Shown: positions 24,305 to 36,890 of the stretch, piece after piece | Numbering within the stretch: the first letter of the stretch is position 1 | Layout of the letters: each line of letters opens with the position of its first letter | DNA from: Pseudoscleropodium purum | Taxonomy: Eukaryota; Streptophyta; Bryopsida; Hypnales; Brachytheciaceae | Length of the DNA: 64,000 nucleotides | Assembly (NCBI GenBank): GCA_963969395.1 | Contig: OZ017795.1 | Span: forward strand, 10,292,001-10,356,000 | Direction: 5' to 3' | Translations under genes and position numbers: made by a program | The notes under the pieces: model-generated | What the model was told of the DNA's origin: nothing | Databases searched by the model: none | The model's input: only the letters and a program-made list of their open reading frames with translations

Positions 24305-24463
24305 AAATTCCACATCAACAAGTCGTGGCAGATGGTACATTCGGCCAGGAAGCTAAATTGAAATATCCGTTGCTAAAGTAGTATAAATTGAAATATCACA
24401 TCCGAAATAGAATCCTAAAAGCAAATCTACATGCTGGAGGTTACCCCTAAGCTTAGCTGACAG

Positions 24464-24574
24464 ATTTTTCTAACTCAGTGTTTGGGACCTTGTGTGGTGA
24501 GCTGTTCGGGGTGACCTTGTGCCGAGAATCATGTGAATTCCCTGTACAGGAAACCAACAGTGAGTTAGAAAAAT
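24464..24574. repeat. Perfect 14-bp inverted repeat flanking a GC-richer core
   Basis: ATTTTTCTAACTCA at 24464-24477 is mirrored exactly by TGAGTTAGAAAAAT at 24561-24574, with 83 bp between. The next bases (GTG and CAG, outside in) are partly symmetrical. It is a possible tiny TIR element of 111 bp. Confidence 0.65.
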
Positions 24575-24740
24575 TAGGCCGGCCCGTTGCGACTCCCGGC
24601 TTCGCTCTGTACAAATGATTCGAATACCAAACTGGCTGTGATGCGGTCATACCAAGCTACCACCTACATCACATCCAGATCTTCTGTTATGCATTGATGT
24701 GTTTGGATTCTTTTTCCTGATACATTATGGAATTACATTC

Positions 24741-24797
24741 GAATTCAATACTATTTCGAATTCAATACTATTTCGAATTCAATACTATTTCGAATTC
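24741..24797. repeat. 17-bp tandem repeat, three perfect copies
   Basis: GAATTCAATACTATTTC is repeated at 24741, 24758 and 24775 without a mismatch, followed by GAATTCC. The identity of the copies indicates recent slippage. Each copy carries an EcoRI site. Confidence 0.9.
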
Positions 24798-25634
24798 CTG
24801 ATTGAACCACCAAGAAAAGCTTGACAATCCGAATTTAAAGCGTTATTCATTAGATTCACCCCAGTTTTTCACTAGAATAAGATCAACACCCCTCTTTGGA
24901 TGAGTTCAAGAATCATTACCGGACGGGTCCTCCACTCTGATATTTTTTAGTTTGTTCCTCATTTAGGAAAGCAATAGTCGCATCAGTTTATTTAGCCTTT
25001 TTGGCATATCAGAGGCCAGAGCAGAGGATTCAGAGCACCAAGATTGAGACAAATTGTGACTTTCAAGTGACCAGCGCCTCGAAAAAAGTGCTACGGAAAT
25101 CTTTTGAAATGTGACCATTAAAACTCCTCCAGGACTGCCGGGTTTCCTTGGATGTGTTAACAAGCATGACATCTTCAAAATTTTGAAATTTGCATCAAAA
25201 GAGAAGATTTTAGGTGTGCTGTTTTGAAATTATTCATACTGGCAAACTTCAAACTCCAAGATTAATTGCAAGAAATTGTTTCGTTCCCAGACGCCCGACT
25301 CCACGTAACTTACACTAGTCTGAGCTTGGATTTCACAAATTTGACACTCTGAAACACGCCGAAAAATAAACATGACCTTTCATGCTTGAACAAATCCCCA
25401 GTGGTGACATTCCATTTGCGAATACCGTATACCAATCGTCCAACTCAGAATCGCATGAATAATGAATTTGATCCGACATGCAACTCCGGAGGTATCTTCG
25501 AACACAAGTTGTGTAATCAAATCACGGTACCAATTCTGGGCCTAGAGGACCTTAATGTTGCAAGTGGCATAGCAATTTGAATCCTACAAGAGTGCCTCGG
25601 AGGTGAGGATTGGAAGCCACTAGGATGGTATTCA

Positions 25635-25658
25635 GGCAAACCTTAGTTCATGCATCCT
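25635..25658. repeat. Exact 24-bp direct repeat with 26084-26107
   Basis: The 24 bases starting GGCAAACCTTAGTTC at 25635-25658 recur exactly at 26084-26107, about 80 bp beyond the stop codon of the PRUNE-like gene. Flanks do not match. The repeats may mark the edges of a 0.45-kb insertion or a patch duplication. Confidence 0.7.
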
Positions 25659-26187
25659 GGAGGAGTCCCGCACCACATAGAGAGGAACAAACGGGAAAAT
25701 ACAATGAAAATCCATTATAAGGATATACACTTCTCAAAGCAAAATAAATTAACACGTAAGAGTTCATGCACCCATTGTAGAAGTACTGCGCAATCCTATG
25801 AAGTATAATTGCTAAGGGCGCAGAGCTGGAACCTATTTTCACAAATATATTCTCAGCGCCCAGTTGTACAATCAAACCAGAATTCATTTTGAATACATCC
25901 GGTTTCATTCACCGTGTAGGGTCTGATCACTAATTTCACAAATATTGACTTAAATACTCCAAGTTTATCAGAGACTAGTAAGAGTTCAGGCTATAGTTTC
26001 ATTTTCAGATTTAAAATCCTGGATCCACACCCTCGTAATTGCTCCCTCAAAAAAAAGAGACCCGAGTGCTATGTCCATCACACGGCAAACCTTAGTTCAT
26101 GCATCCTCAGACCATGAAGGAAGATGTTTCTTCCCACGCTTGCACTGTTGGTGACGGAAGAGGTGCCCATGGACTTTTGTTTCATCT

Positions 26188-29100
26188 CTAACCCACGAAG
26201 AACAAGTTCTTCCGTATCCTTGTAAATGCACTGGACTTTTCGCAGTGAAGATTTGGTTTGTAACTTGGAAGTGCAGAGCTAGGATGGCCAGACTGTGTTG
26301 CAGCTTTGCGTATATGTGCTACGGCCTGTGCATCTTGATCCATGCACCCACCTGAGGATACAATAGAGTCTAGTGTTACAAGCCAGGAAGGGTCGTCTCA
26401 AAGATCGCCTATTAGATTCACAAAGTTATTAATGATAAATTCATGTTAATCAAATAGAATACTACATCAATACCCAGAGAACGTTAAGTTAATGTCGACT
26501 TAAAGTTGACTTCCTGTTAACATAATACTTAGTACTATATCAGGTCAACGCCAAGGACACTAATAGCTTTGTGAGTCTAATAGGGGAACTAAGTCAAATT
26601 AATGTCACTGACATTAGTGGACACCATGTACGTTACGTTTACATTAACTTAAAATTAACTCAACGTAGGGACTAAATGAATCTGATGACTCTTAACATTA
26701 CTCCATGCCACTTCAAAAAACTTCATGAAGAGATTTACAAACTAGTCACCATGAAGATTGCCCCAAATAGACATGATTAGCTATGGAGCATACAAGATCC
26801 GCAACAGGCCCATGGCAAGCACTTGCGCATATGAGCATGTAGATTTGGGACAAAAAATCATTTAGGAATGAACATGCTATCAAGACAAATAATAAACAAG
26901 AAGGAATTAAGAATGACCCACCTGGAAAAGAGAGACGATGGAATTTGGCAGGGGCAGAATGCGGAGGAAGTCTAGAGTATTTGAAGGAAGATCGCTGTCT
27001 CAACTTTGGGCGAGGTGAATCCTCATCCAAGCTGCTATTGGTTCCAGCCTCTGAAGTCGAGGTATGATCTTGACTTTGAGTGAAGATAGATTCTCTGTCA
27101 GAGTGCTCATGCTCTGCTTCTGCCCGCTTCAACCGAGCTGCACAATAACGCAATATCATTACTACAAAATTCGCAAATCTGAAGATGTTCTGCCAGTGCG
27201 ATAAGGAGATTACCGCTTAAAACAATTGCGCCAGGGAAAACGCATGTGATACTATCCACAAGCTTCAACGACTCCAATTTCATATCATTTTTTCAATTCT
27301 TTTAACGTCGAAGAGAGAACCAACTTCATTAATTGCGCTGGCTGTTTAAGTAGAGAACATCAGGAAATTTTCTTTATCCTGTCAACTTGAGAACTAGAAA
27401 GCACACATAATGTTGCTATCTGAGATATACAATTTTTGGTTCAGATTCCACCTGATTTCCGGTTACTAAAGCGCAAGAAAGAACACACTTACCAGAAGGT
27501 TGGCTATCGATGTAGTTCTGCGTTATGAGTTTCGAAACTCTCGCATCATCATCCGCTTCCCTCACTGTCACAACATACAAAGGCAAAGGTTTGATGCAAA
27601 TATTTGTGCTTCTACAATTTTCCAGAACTATGTGCGTAATGTATTGGTTGATGATGAGAGCGGATTACTTACAACGATTGTAAAAGCTGGTTCTTCCGAA
27701 GCATCCCATTCCCTCCACTAAAATATTCGACATCGCTGTGTCTCGCATAGATGCAAAATCAAGATTCTCCGTGTCCAGAAGTACCCCGGCCAGCTGACAA
27801 AACAAAAAAAAGATCTTGTGAGAAACCTCGCAAGGAAAACTAGAAGAGTATGAATGAGATTATTTTCAACACAAACCAAAATAGAGAATGCAAGCGAGAT
27901 GCCTCAATTCAAATAAACTTTGCAGAGAGACATAGTGCGAACACAGACATTATGCAAGAGCGGTTCAAGAATGCTACCAACGCACGGTGTTTAGCGCTGT
28001 TACCATGCCATATTCAGCTTGTTAATTGTGTAAATACAGCAATTAAATAAGGCGAGGTCTCACCATGAACGCTTTCATGAATCGAGGTTGAAGTAGGCCT
28101 CGATGTCCACCCAACAGCATTTCCATTAACAGTGTACATACTGAACCCACCTATATAAACAAGATAAACGAATCATGCTTAAGGAACATCAGGTAATCAA
28201 CTGGCAACAGAATCTTGATCCACTACTTCCAAGCTACTTATCGATTTATGGCAGGTTTCCTGTTTTGTGAAGCATTAAACAAATTACCTCGTTTCTCGTT
28301 ACCAGCACATCTTGTCCGATTATAGACATCTTGATACGCCCCGCTGCCATGAGGGCTGACAATTCTACCTGCAGGTAGAGGATGGACAAATTTCCCTCAG
28401 AATGGACAGACATGAGATTTCGCTGAGACTTTGCTTCTAAGGAAAAGAATGACAATCACCACGTGCACAAATTATACTTACCTCATCTGCAAACAGTAAG
28501 GACCTTGCATTAATTCCACAAGCATCAAACAACCAAGCGACATCTTTATGCTTGTACATTTGCTGCCTTGGTATATCAATCATCGGGACCGGATGCCATT
28601 TGTCGCCACTGACTGTGGGGAAAGAGTTCTCCTGTAACCACGCGTAGCTCATTGCAGATACTATGGAGCTAAGTTCTGTCAGCCCACAAGAACAGAAAAT
28701 CAATTATATTTCTAGCAATAGATAGTACTATAACTCTATTTTATCAACTGCAGAATATCAATACTTCTGGCAGGAAACATGTATATTAATAGGATTAATC
28801 AAAGAGAAGGGTAAAAGTGTAGTACCAAGATCTCTTCCTGTTAAAACGATACAGAAGCGATCTGTGTTTCCTGCATCTAAACCATTGCGAAGGCGGTCCT
28901 TTTGAGCTCTTAAAAAGTTGTTGAACTGCTGCACTTTAGGGCACTTGAATACAAACTGTGATGTCGAGGTACATGGATCTTCATTGCACTCAGCAGAGTC
29001 GTGAATTTCCTGCCGAAACGATGATGATGCTTGTGCATCCCACTCGTCTACATCGATTGATAACCCCGTCGCCTTCCTTACACTGGTGCCACTCACAGTT

Positions 29101-32100
29101 GGACTCTCTATACTCTTGAAACTACCATAACTTTTAGTTGGACTATCAGTACTACGGAAGCTCCCGAAACAATCCTCAAACATGTCGCTGTCAGAAGAGC
29201 CCCGCAAGAAATTCGCAGAATGACTTCTCTTCCCCTCCGGTAAAGTCACTTGCTCCTGGGACCTTCTGAGAACATTGACACTAGGCGGGACGAGTAGCTT
29301 GCGTGGAGGCAGCAGTAACTCCTGGGCGTCTCGAGTTGGCAATCGCGGCTGACTGGGAGTGAAAGCTGTCATTGTAATATCAGAACCAGAGCACAATGAA
29401 GAGGTAGTACCTGCGAAAAAACAGATTGCATGAAACTACAACCTCGGCATTCACTAACGCAAAATGTCATTATCTTCGCCCTCAAAAAGAGAACGTGTTA
29501 ACTCAACACATAAACAATGAGCATTGCTACTATGCCCTGCATATAGAAGTAACTATTCTGCAAAAAACACAATGAATATATAGTCCTGGACAAGTGTAAA
29601 TTTCAGATCCCACAGTTTAGAGTACAATCACATTACAGCACACTTCTCACACATTCAAACTATGTTGGTAATTTTTAGGCGGGAACCCAGGCAGCCAAAT
29701 TAAAGAGGTGAACTCAAAAGAGAAAAAGATTTAGAATAATCAGGCATAAGGTTTGCAGTCCCCAACCCTATAAATGAGGTTAAAATGATGCAGTAAAGAG
29801 GGATATTTCTTAAGGTTAAAGCCATTAGTACCGGCACCCCAGGATAAGACCCTCCGATGCTTGGGAGCTCTGTCGCAGGCCAACTTGTCGGCGCTTCCCC
29901 TAGTTGAGAAACGATCTGACTGGGATAAAAACGTATCACGAGCATCACTCATGATGTCCGCAGTCGGGGAGGCAAATTCGTCAAGTCTTTGGTCACTTGT
30001 GCTCGGACGCTGTTGAGGAATTGAAGAAGCCTTGACAGCCCTCCGGGCTGCTTTTGGCCTCGATTTTGATCCCCACTTCCACTTGAAATTCCACGGCCAA
30101 GCAGCACTCTGTTTCTCAGAAGTCTCGGACGATAAAATGCCTTGTTGTTTCCTCACTGAATTCTGAGATCCTTCACTGCCACCATGTACTTCTGAACTCT
30201 CAGCTTTCACACCGTAAGCAGTATCGTGATGAGCTCGGTTGTTCATGGTCATCTCAAGTTCCCTCAGCATAGTCTCTCCAAGATTAGGGTCCGTCCAATT
30301 CCGATAAGAGAAATCAAGTTTTGTGGGTTCCAGGTTCTCAGAGAATTCTCGATGCAGATTAGATGATTCCTTTGGACCAAAATCTGTCATGGCCTTTCCC
30401 GCTTTGGTTGAACCCCTTCTCGTACCTGCAATCACCGTCATGGAGATATCAAGCTTACGAAGATTCTCAAACCCCAAACGTATGAAACGACAAGTACACG
30501 GAATGATAACTGTCAGTGCAAAGATATTAGAAACGTCAAAATTGGTTACTACTTAGATCGCAACCATCGTCAGGATGTTAGCTCTGCATTGAGGAACTTG
30601 TCAAAAAGATGCAAAGGGAACGATTGGTAATGATAATTCGATATAAGTTTACGAATTCAGTACCCAATTTTGAGTCATCCGACCCAGCTCCAGATCCCCG
30701 CCCAGTGAACTTCAATTTTCTCAAGAACCTTGCAGTCCTGGACTCTCCAGGGGTATACCGAGGAGAGGTTGGCAAAGACCCAGATCGACGGGACAGCGGT
30801 TGCTCGTCGCGCTGTGTCACTCGTGTTGATCCCCCAAACAAGGGATTTTTGCTAAGGTCACCCGACGTTTCCACGATCGTTGGTGTTCTCACTCTAATTT
30901 GAGGCAGCCTGTTAGTTTTCCCAGGGAAGATCTCCTCCCTAGGTAGCACAACGCCGTGCTTATGTGGATGACCGAGAACCCCGTCGCACCTGTCAGGAGT
31001 TCCAATCGCCGTCAACTGGGGCGAGAGGTGTTTCACAGTTTCATCAAAATGCAGACTTCGTGCCAAGGAACGAGACGAGCAAGACCTATTTGAAGAACCC
31101 AGACCCGATCCGTCTATGCGCTTGATTGAAGAACCCGGGTTGCTTTTTTCAGGACTATCAGTGCGGGTTTTCTGGGGAGTCCAAATGCGCTGCCTCTGAA
31201 GAACCTCCAGAGAATGCACTCCTGCTGAGCCCGGAGTGGTCCCCTCTCCCAGAAGAAACTCTTGATTGACAGTAGACAGTCTGACAACCTTAGCTGGAGA
31301 AGCTTCCAGTTCGGCTGTGGCCATGTCCACCGGCATGCGCTTGGTTCGTCTTCGAGACTTGCGCAGTCGAGACGAGCTGCGTGGGTCAGTGGTGATGATG
31401 GGTGAGTTCTCCGAAGTTATAATTGGCGTCTTGGGTGTCGAGTGAGGCGACTTCTCCACATACTTCGTCGACTTACTTGATGAAGGTTTTGGTGTCTCCG
31501 GGGATGACTTCTCTACATGTTTAGAGGCCTTTCTAGGCAACGGTTTAGTACCCTTCCGAGGTGAGCTATCAGAGTATGTAGGTATCTCCATGGCAGAAAG
31601 AGGTAGTTTTCTAGACTTTAGAGGTGACTTCTCCGTGTACATTGAGGCTTTGCCGGGTGAGACCCCAGATGGTGTCTCCATAGCAGGTAACTTTGCCTCG
31701 TGTTTCGTGACTGTAAGAGGTATCCACTTGAATGACTTTGGCGAGGGTTCATGGATCTTTTCAACATGTTTCAAGGTCCTGTGAGGTGACCTCTCCAGCT
31801 GCTTAAGCAATGATACGAAGGGCTCCTGCGTCTCTTCCACACGTTTCTTGGTCCTTTGAGGAGACCTTTCCAACTGCTTAGGCAATGATACAGAGGGCTC
31901 CTGCATCTCTTCCATATGTTTCTTGGTCCTGAGAGGTGATCTTTCCAACTGCTTAGGCGATGATAAAGAGTGCTCTTCTATCTTTCCCACTTGTTTCACT
32001 GTCCTGTGAGGTTTTCTCTCCAACTGCTTGGGCGAAGACAAGGAGGGCAGCTGCACATTTTCCACGTTCTTGGTTCTGTTGGGTGATCTCTCTAACTGCT

Positions 32101-33196
32101 CAGGCGATGAAACGGAGGGTTCCTGCACATTTTCCACAAGTTTCTTGATTCTGTGAGGTGATCTCTCCAGTAGCTTTGCCGACGATAAGGACGGCGATTG
32201 TGCCTTTTCCACCTGTTTCCTGGAATGAGATCTCTCCAAGGATCTCTCTAGTCTCAACCTTGGCGATACCTTTGGGAGTTCAAGCTTGGAACCCTCGGGT
32301 GGCATATCTTCCGGGTGTTTAGGAACCTCGACTACTCCCTTACTGCCCTCCCCATTCAGCTTCCAGCCCAGAGAAAAACTTGAGAATGACGCACCACGCT
32401 GAAGTGTTGGCTTCAGCTCCTTCGCCCCAACGCTGAGACCAGCGAAGGTAGCAGGAACCTGTCTCAAGAGATGCATCATTAGAAATCAAGTAAGACCTCC
32501 ATGGGAACAACCCCTACTGACAACGAGTAGATTTCTCTTCCTGCTGAGTTCTAAAATGTGGATTACCAGAATTTAGAAAACCACACTAGAATCAGGTCGA
32601 GTGCTTTCCCCACTAATGTCTGCAGCTTAATTCTCTACGAAACGAGGAACCACAGTCTGCATACCAATAACAAGCTGGAATAGTGAATCCTTCAGAAATG
32701 TCTAGAGATACAATCCCTCCAAAGATCAAGCAAATATGAAGCTCTTTGGAATGAAGCTCATGAAGTGCTCCAAAACACGAGAATTAAGCCTATGAATCTG
32801 TCATCTTGAAGATAAAGCCAGTCCTGATAGTCTGGTCGTTGCCCTGTTTTCAGATATCACCATCTGCTCGGCAGCAGTTACGCCCGAGATCAAGTGCAGA
32901 CTCTAGATGCAAAATTTCGTGAAGACTAACTGACACTAGATTGATGTCACAGGAAACATGGGCCTCTTGAAATGGAGGAGAGAAGGGGGAAGCTGTCGTA
33001 CCTCGTCCATCAGAAAGGTTGACGTCTGCTCGACGGCCGACGACCACCAGCTGGCAATGTTCCTGCCGATGTCCCTGCCACTCTCGCTGCCCGCATCCCG
33101 GCCCACGCTCGGGGCCGTGTCCTTGCAGCTGCGAGAACGCCATGCCAACGCTTTTCCTCTCCCGGATCCACCAGTTTCTGATTCTGATGCAATCAT
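26188..33196 (-). CDS. PRUNE-like (DHH superfamily) protein with long N-terminal extension
   Basis: My model joins, in transcription order, 33196-33002, 32458-30664, 30425-29832, 29410-28826, 28675-28482, 28368-28288, 28150-28064, 27793-27673, 27564-27493, 27137-26922 and 26351-26188: 4104 bp, 1367 residues. All junctions are GT/AG with matching phase and a stop falls only at the end. Residues about 1020-1240 resemble animal PRUNE and plant relatives: VSAMSYAWLQEN, VPMIDIPRQQ, SLLFADEVELSALMAAGRIK, VGSVCTLLMEM, LAGVLLDTENLDF, MGCFGRTSFYNR. PRUNE proteins are DHH phosphoesterases acting on short polyphosphate or cyclic nucleotides. Here the DHH motif reads IGQDVL and the first Asp motif GRDLELSS, so catalysis is doubtful. 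Residues 1-1000 are Ser/Pro/Lys-rich, with tandem repeats, and look disordered. The last exon (54 codons) is the least certain part; other frames are also open there. Confidence 0.8.
31735..32222 (-). repeat. In-frame ~26-residue tandem repeat in the PRUNE-like gene
   Basis: Six complete units and one partial unit follow the pattern K-x-V-E-x-x-Q-E-P-S-V-S-S-P-K-Q-L-E-R-S-P-x-R-T-K-K (about 78 bp each). Examples are VQEPSVSSPEQLERSPNRTK and MQEPSVSLPKQLERSPQRTK. Five of the six full units carry Ser-Pro-x-Arg, the minimal site for cyclin-dependent kinases; one has Lys in place of Ser. Further downstream KHVEKSSP and KYVEKSPH echo the unit. The copies keep the frame, so the array appears to be under coding constraint. 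Confidence 0.85.
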
Positions 33197-34460
33197 CTCT
33201 CCAACCAGTGCTCAAATGCCGCCTTCAACCCAGTTCCAACTGCATTACGCGACTCTTGTTGCTGGCACACCTGTACTACTGTCCTTGGATCCCCTGCAAC
33301 AGCTCTATCTCTCCTAAACTACGTTTCCTGTTGGTGAGCTTACAAGTGTCTACGGTGAATGGGCCCAAACCTCATAATATGAAATACAATCAATACTCTA
33401 CAACGTCCAGAAATTTCGGGGAGAAGAATTTCAGCTTTCTCCTGAAGCCCACCATAGCTGTGCACCACTAAGTCTCCGCCCCTAAATCCTACGCATATCA
33501 CACTCACTGTCGTAATCCTCGTAAGGGGCTCCCTGCGTCGTCATACCTCCAGGATGCTGACACCAGCCCAAACCCATAGCTCGACCCATCCTCCCGCACG
33601 CACGCATGCACGCACAGCCTCCCTCCCTCTACCCCATAGCGCGCGCAATTCCACACGAGATCCACGAAGAGTACTAATGCAGGTGAGATTACTTCAAAAA
33701 ACGCACCGTACTGCCTTCAGTGGGGGGAACAGCAACGAAGCTAAGGTTAGCAGGCCCGCCCTTCTTCAACTCCTGTCAGAGAGACTAACTTAAAAGAAAG
33801 TCATCTTATTAAGTTACTCCTCCACCAGCGAGCACGTTCACTCCCAGCTGTACGTTCGCAGCAGCAGCGAATTCATCAATTCCCCCAATTCAACGATCAA
33901 TTGGCAACTCCGCCCATCGCCTCGGATGCTGCCCCCCGATCTAAATGAACTGAATCTCCCCCACTTTCGCAAATTGTCGACTGATGACTGACTGACTGAC
34001 TGACTGACTGACTTCCCAATCGCCCACCTGACACCCATTTCATCGCATCTCATCCGCCCTGATTCACCGCGACAGAGTGGGACGGAGTGTAGAAGCAGAC
34101 TGCGAGGTGGAACGAAAGGGTTGGGGGAGTGTTCTCCGCCGGACTGACGAGCGGATGAATTTATTGCTGGTGTGGCGACGCAGATGAGCGCAATCCCAAC
34201 AGTGGTGGACGCAAAATCCGTCCCGCAGTTTTGAAATAAAACGGCTCTCCATGAAGAGCGGAGGAGGCCGGGAAGACGGTTGCCTGGGGGGAAAGTGGCC
34301 GCCCTCTTCGAAGGCAAGCGAAGGGAGGGTCGCCTGCTGCCTCAGAATCGCCTGCTGCCCGGGGTTGCAATCCCGCTCCCGCGCTCCTCCAGGGCAGCCA
34401 TGTTATTTTCTTGTTTTCTTGTTTGGAAAAGAGCGGGGTTTTCGGGCCGGCATGCATTGG
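33197..34460 (-). promoter_or_regulatory. GC-rich 5' region of the PRUNE-like gene
   Basis: Directly upstream of the chosen start codon (33196; an in-frame TGA lies a few codons before it) the sequence is much richer in GC than its surroundings up to about 34460, where AT-rich spacer resumes abruptly. This fits a 5' untranslated region and promoter. It contains a TGAC tetranucleotide run at 33985-34012. Open frames on both strands here (33838-34317, 33554-33793, 34161-34457) have no family resemblance and follow from base composition. No core promoter element can be assigned. Confidence 0.45.
33981..34014. repeat. (TGAC)n microsatellite
   Basis: About seven uninterrupted copies of TGAC lie in the GC-rich 5' region of the PRUNE-like gene. 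Expected to vary in length between individuals. Confidence 0.9.
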
Positions 34461-34808
34461 AAAAAATGGATAGAATCATCCATACGTGTATCTTCATCCA
34501 AATATTCATCTATTAATCATCTATCATTACTACATTGATGTGTCTTGTGAGTGAGTGTCAAATTAGTATCAAATTAGTGTCAAATTAGTGTCAATACGAG
34601 AGATTTGGGGAAAACTTATGAAATGTAAGAATAATTCAACCTACAATATTTTACAATCTCCTAAGCTTGGGTGAGATTTGGTAAAAACTAATTCAAAAAC
34701 TAATTAAATATGGTATGTAAATGAAATTTTAACACGACCTGATTGAATAGTGAAGAAAATATTTTTGAAAATAACATAAATTCTTATAAAAGAACTATGA
34801 AAAATGAA

Positions 34809-34813
<5 letters not shown>
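34461..34813. other. AT-rich spacer
   Basis: No gene is visible. A short direct repeat of TCAAATTAGTG with slight change occurs three times at 34558-34592. Confidence 0.5.
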
Positions 34814-34857
<44 letters not shown>

Positions 34858-34875
34858 CACACACACACACACACA
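34814..34875. repeat. Compound (TA)n(CA)n microsatellite
   Basis: About 18 TA units (34814-34850) are followed by about 12 CA units (34851-34874). The minus-strand frame across it (34704-34955), reading alternating Cys-Val and Ile-Tyr, is an artefact of the repeat. Confidence 0.95.
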
Positions 34876-36890
34876 TGAAGGTGGTTGCTATATAAATGTA
34901 AGAAATTCATAGAATACACAATTTTACTAAGCTTGGACCTTTTCTCCCTCCTCAAAGAGAAACTATATTCATTGAAAGGGATTGAAACTTAACCAATCAT
35001 TTTGCTAATTTACTAAGCTATGAGAACTCATCCGCTAAAGACCACAAAAGATTCTATAAAATCCAGTGCACTAGTGTAAATGCTAGAAGCTATGAAATAA
35101 TCTACATCTTGTGAAATGAAATTTCAAAAATTCCAAATCTAGTTAATCAAAGATAATTCAATCCAAAAAGAAAGGAATCATTTCATATGGGGTTTAATGA
35201 ATTTGCCCCCAACATATGGTATTGTATCTTGAATAAACTAAAGTCACATACCCTCATAAATCAAACAAACTAATGTAATTTATATTTAAATACTGGAAAC
35301 TTTAAATTTTAAAGAAAATGGATTTGGCAATTTTGTCTATTTTTTTGTATTTTTTTAGTACTAAAATGATGTAAGGTTTTAACAAAAATTTGTTGAGAAT
35401 ATTTGGTTAATTGGATGTCTTGTAGCCCAACCTCGTCTACCCAAGCCCATTTAATACTAAACCTAAAAGCATATGTTGGAGATAATAAGCAAGAAATATT
35501 CCTTATGCATGCCCCACTTTGTGAGTATGACAATATTGCATGCCATATCCAATGTTTGATATTTGTTTTGTTATTGGGCATGCAACATGCATCAAGTGGA
35601 TTAAACATCCATCCATCACTTATAAACTTTGATCCATTACTATCATCTAACATTAATAAACTTCATACGAAAAATCAGCAAGATCTTTTGGCAATTTCAT
35701 CCAATTTTGTCCCACATTACTAGCACAATAGTAACAAGTACTAGCTCCATGTAGTAGTGGGAGAAAATTTGCAAGAGATTTAAACAAAGCCATTCCAAGT
35801 CCCAAAGAATATGACCAAGGAGTTGGTTGCTAATTTAATTGATAATTCATTTGTCTTTTACATTATCTTTATTGGATTTTCATATTAATTGAAATGTTGC
35901 AACTAAAGAGGGAAGTGGTAGTTTGGGGAACATTTTGAAATTTCACCTATTGATTTTTTTTCTAAATCTAGAAAACTCCATTCAATTAATTTTAATTTTG
36001 AATCTAGTACATTGTTGAATTTCATTCACTTAATGTGATATAAATTTTACATAACAACAACATGGAGTTTTTTTCCCCTAATGTGGGATTATCATTGTAG
36101 AAGGGTATGACTTTATTGTTGGAATCAAGCTATTGTAACAACATCTATTTTTGAAGATTATTGGATTACTTTTATATGACACTTCAAAATCTTGTACAAA
36201 TGAGTACTTATGATTTTAAGAATACATGCCATTTGAAACATTAGAGCTTCTATCATTATAAACAATTAACCAATGTAACTTTGAACTTTAACAACCATTA
36301 TTTTGTTTCTTGTAGACTTTTGAAATGCATTCTTTGATGTATTGGAATTCATTGTGATATGTTTTAATGAATAAATGGATCAAAATTTTGTCATTGGGCA
36401 TGTCCAAAACATAATAAATTAATGTCTTATGGCATGGGAAACCAAAAAATTTATAAAGAGAACTTGAATAGGCACAATACTTGAAACTTGGATGTGCAAG
36501 AAATATCCTTCAAGTCCAAATATTCACTTCGTGGTCAATGTAACTATTAGTAAGTCAATGCAACTATTAATAATTAATGGAGTGCATCCAACAATTATAG
36601 ACTAATTACACCCGTACAAGCTCCATTTTTAATCAATTCAAACATTTGAGGTGTAAAGTAGGAGATATGGAAGCTTGGAAGTTGATAGTGAATTCATCCA
36701 ACTTTAAAATTGGCACAAGAAATAAGTGAAAATTTTCCAGTAGATATGTTGCAACCTTACATATTCAAATGAACATCCAAAACTAAAAAGTTGAATCAAT
36801 TGGGTACAATCCTAATAACAAACCAATACTTCACATACATACGCAAACAAAAACAAAAACAAAAAGATTATAACATTATATAATCAAACA
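34876..36890. other. AT-rich spacer
   Basis: The frames 35309-35653 (minus) and 35403-35723 (plus) overlap antisense and are a little more complex than background. The plus frame contains Cys and His residues (ACHIQCLIF, MQHASSGLNIHPS), but I recognise neither. They may be relics of a transposon gene. Confidence 0.35.

Noticed and set aside
32459..32479. Start of the PRUNE-like protein at ATG 32479
   Set aside because: A good acceptor (AGACAG) lies at 32459, and a phase-matching coding exon ending in a GAG-GTACGA donor lies upstream at 33002-33196, so I favour the spliced form. If that exon is wrong, 32479 is the fallback start.
33838..34317. 159-codon minus-strand frame upstream of the PRUNE-like gene
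   Set aside because: No motif, includes the TGAC microsatellite (read as SVSQSVSQ), and overlapping frames are open on the other strand; explained by GC-rich composition.
34704..34955. Minus-strand frame with alternating Cys-Val and Ile-Tyr
   Set aside because: Product of the (TA)n(CA)n microsatellite.
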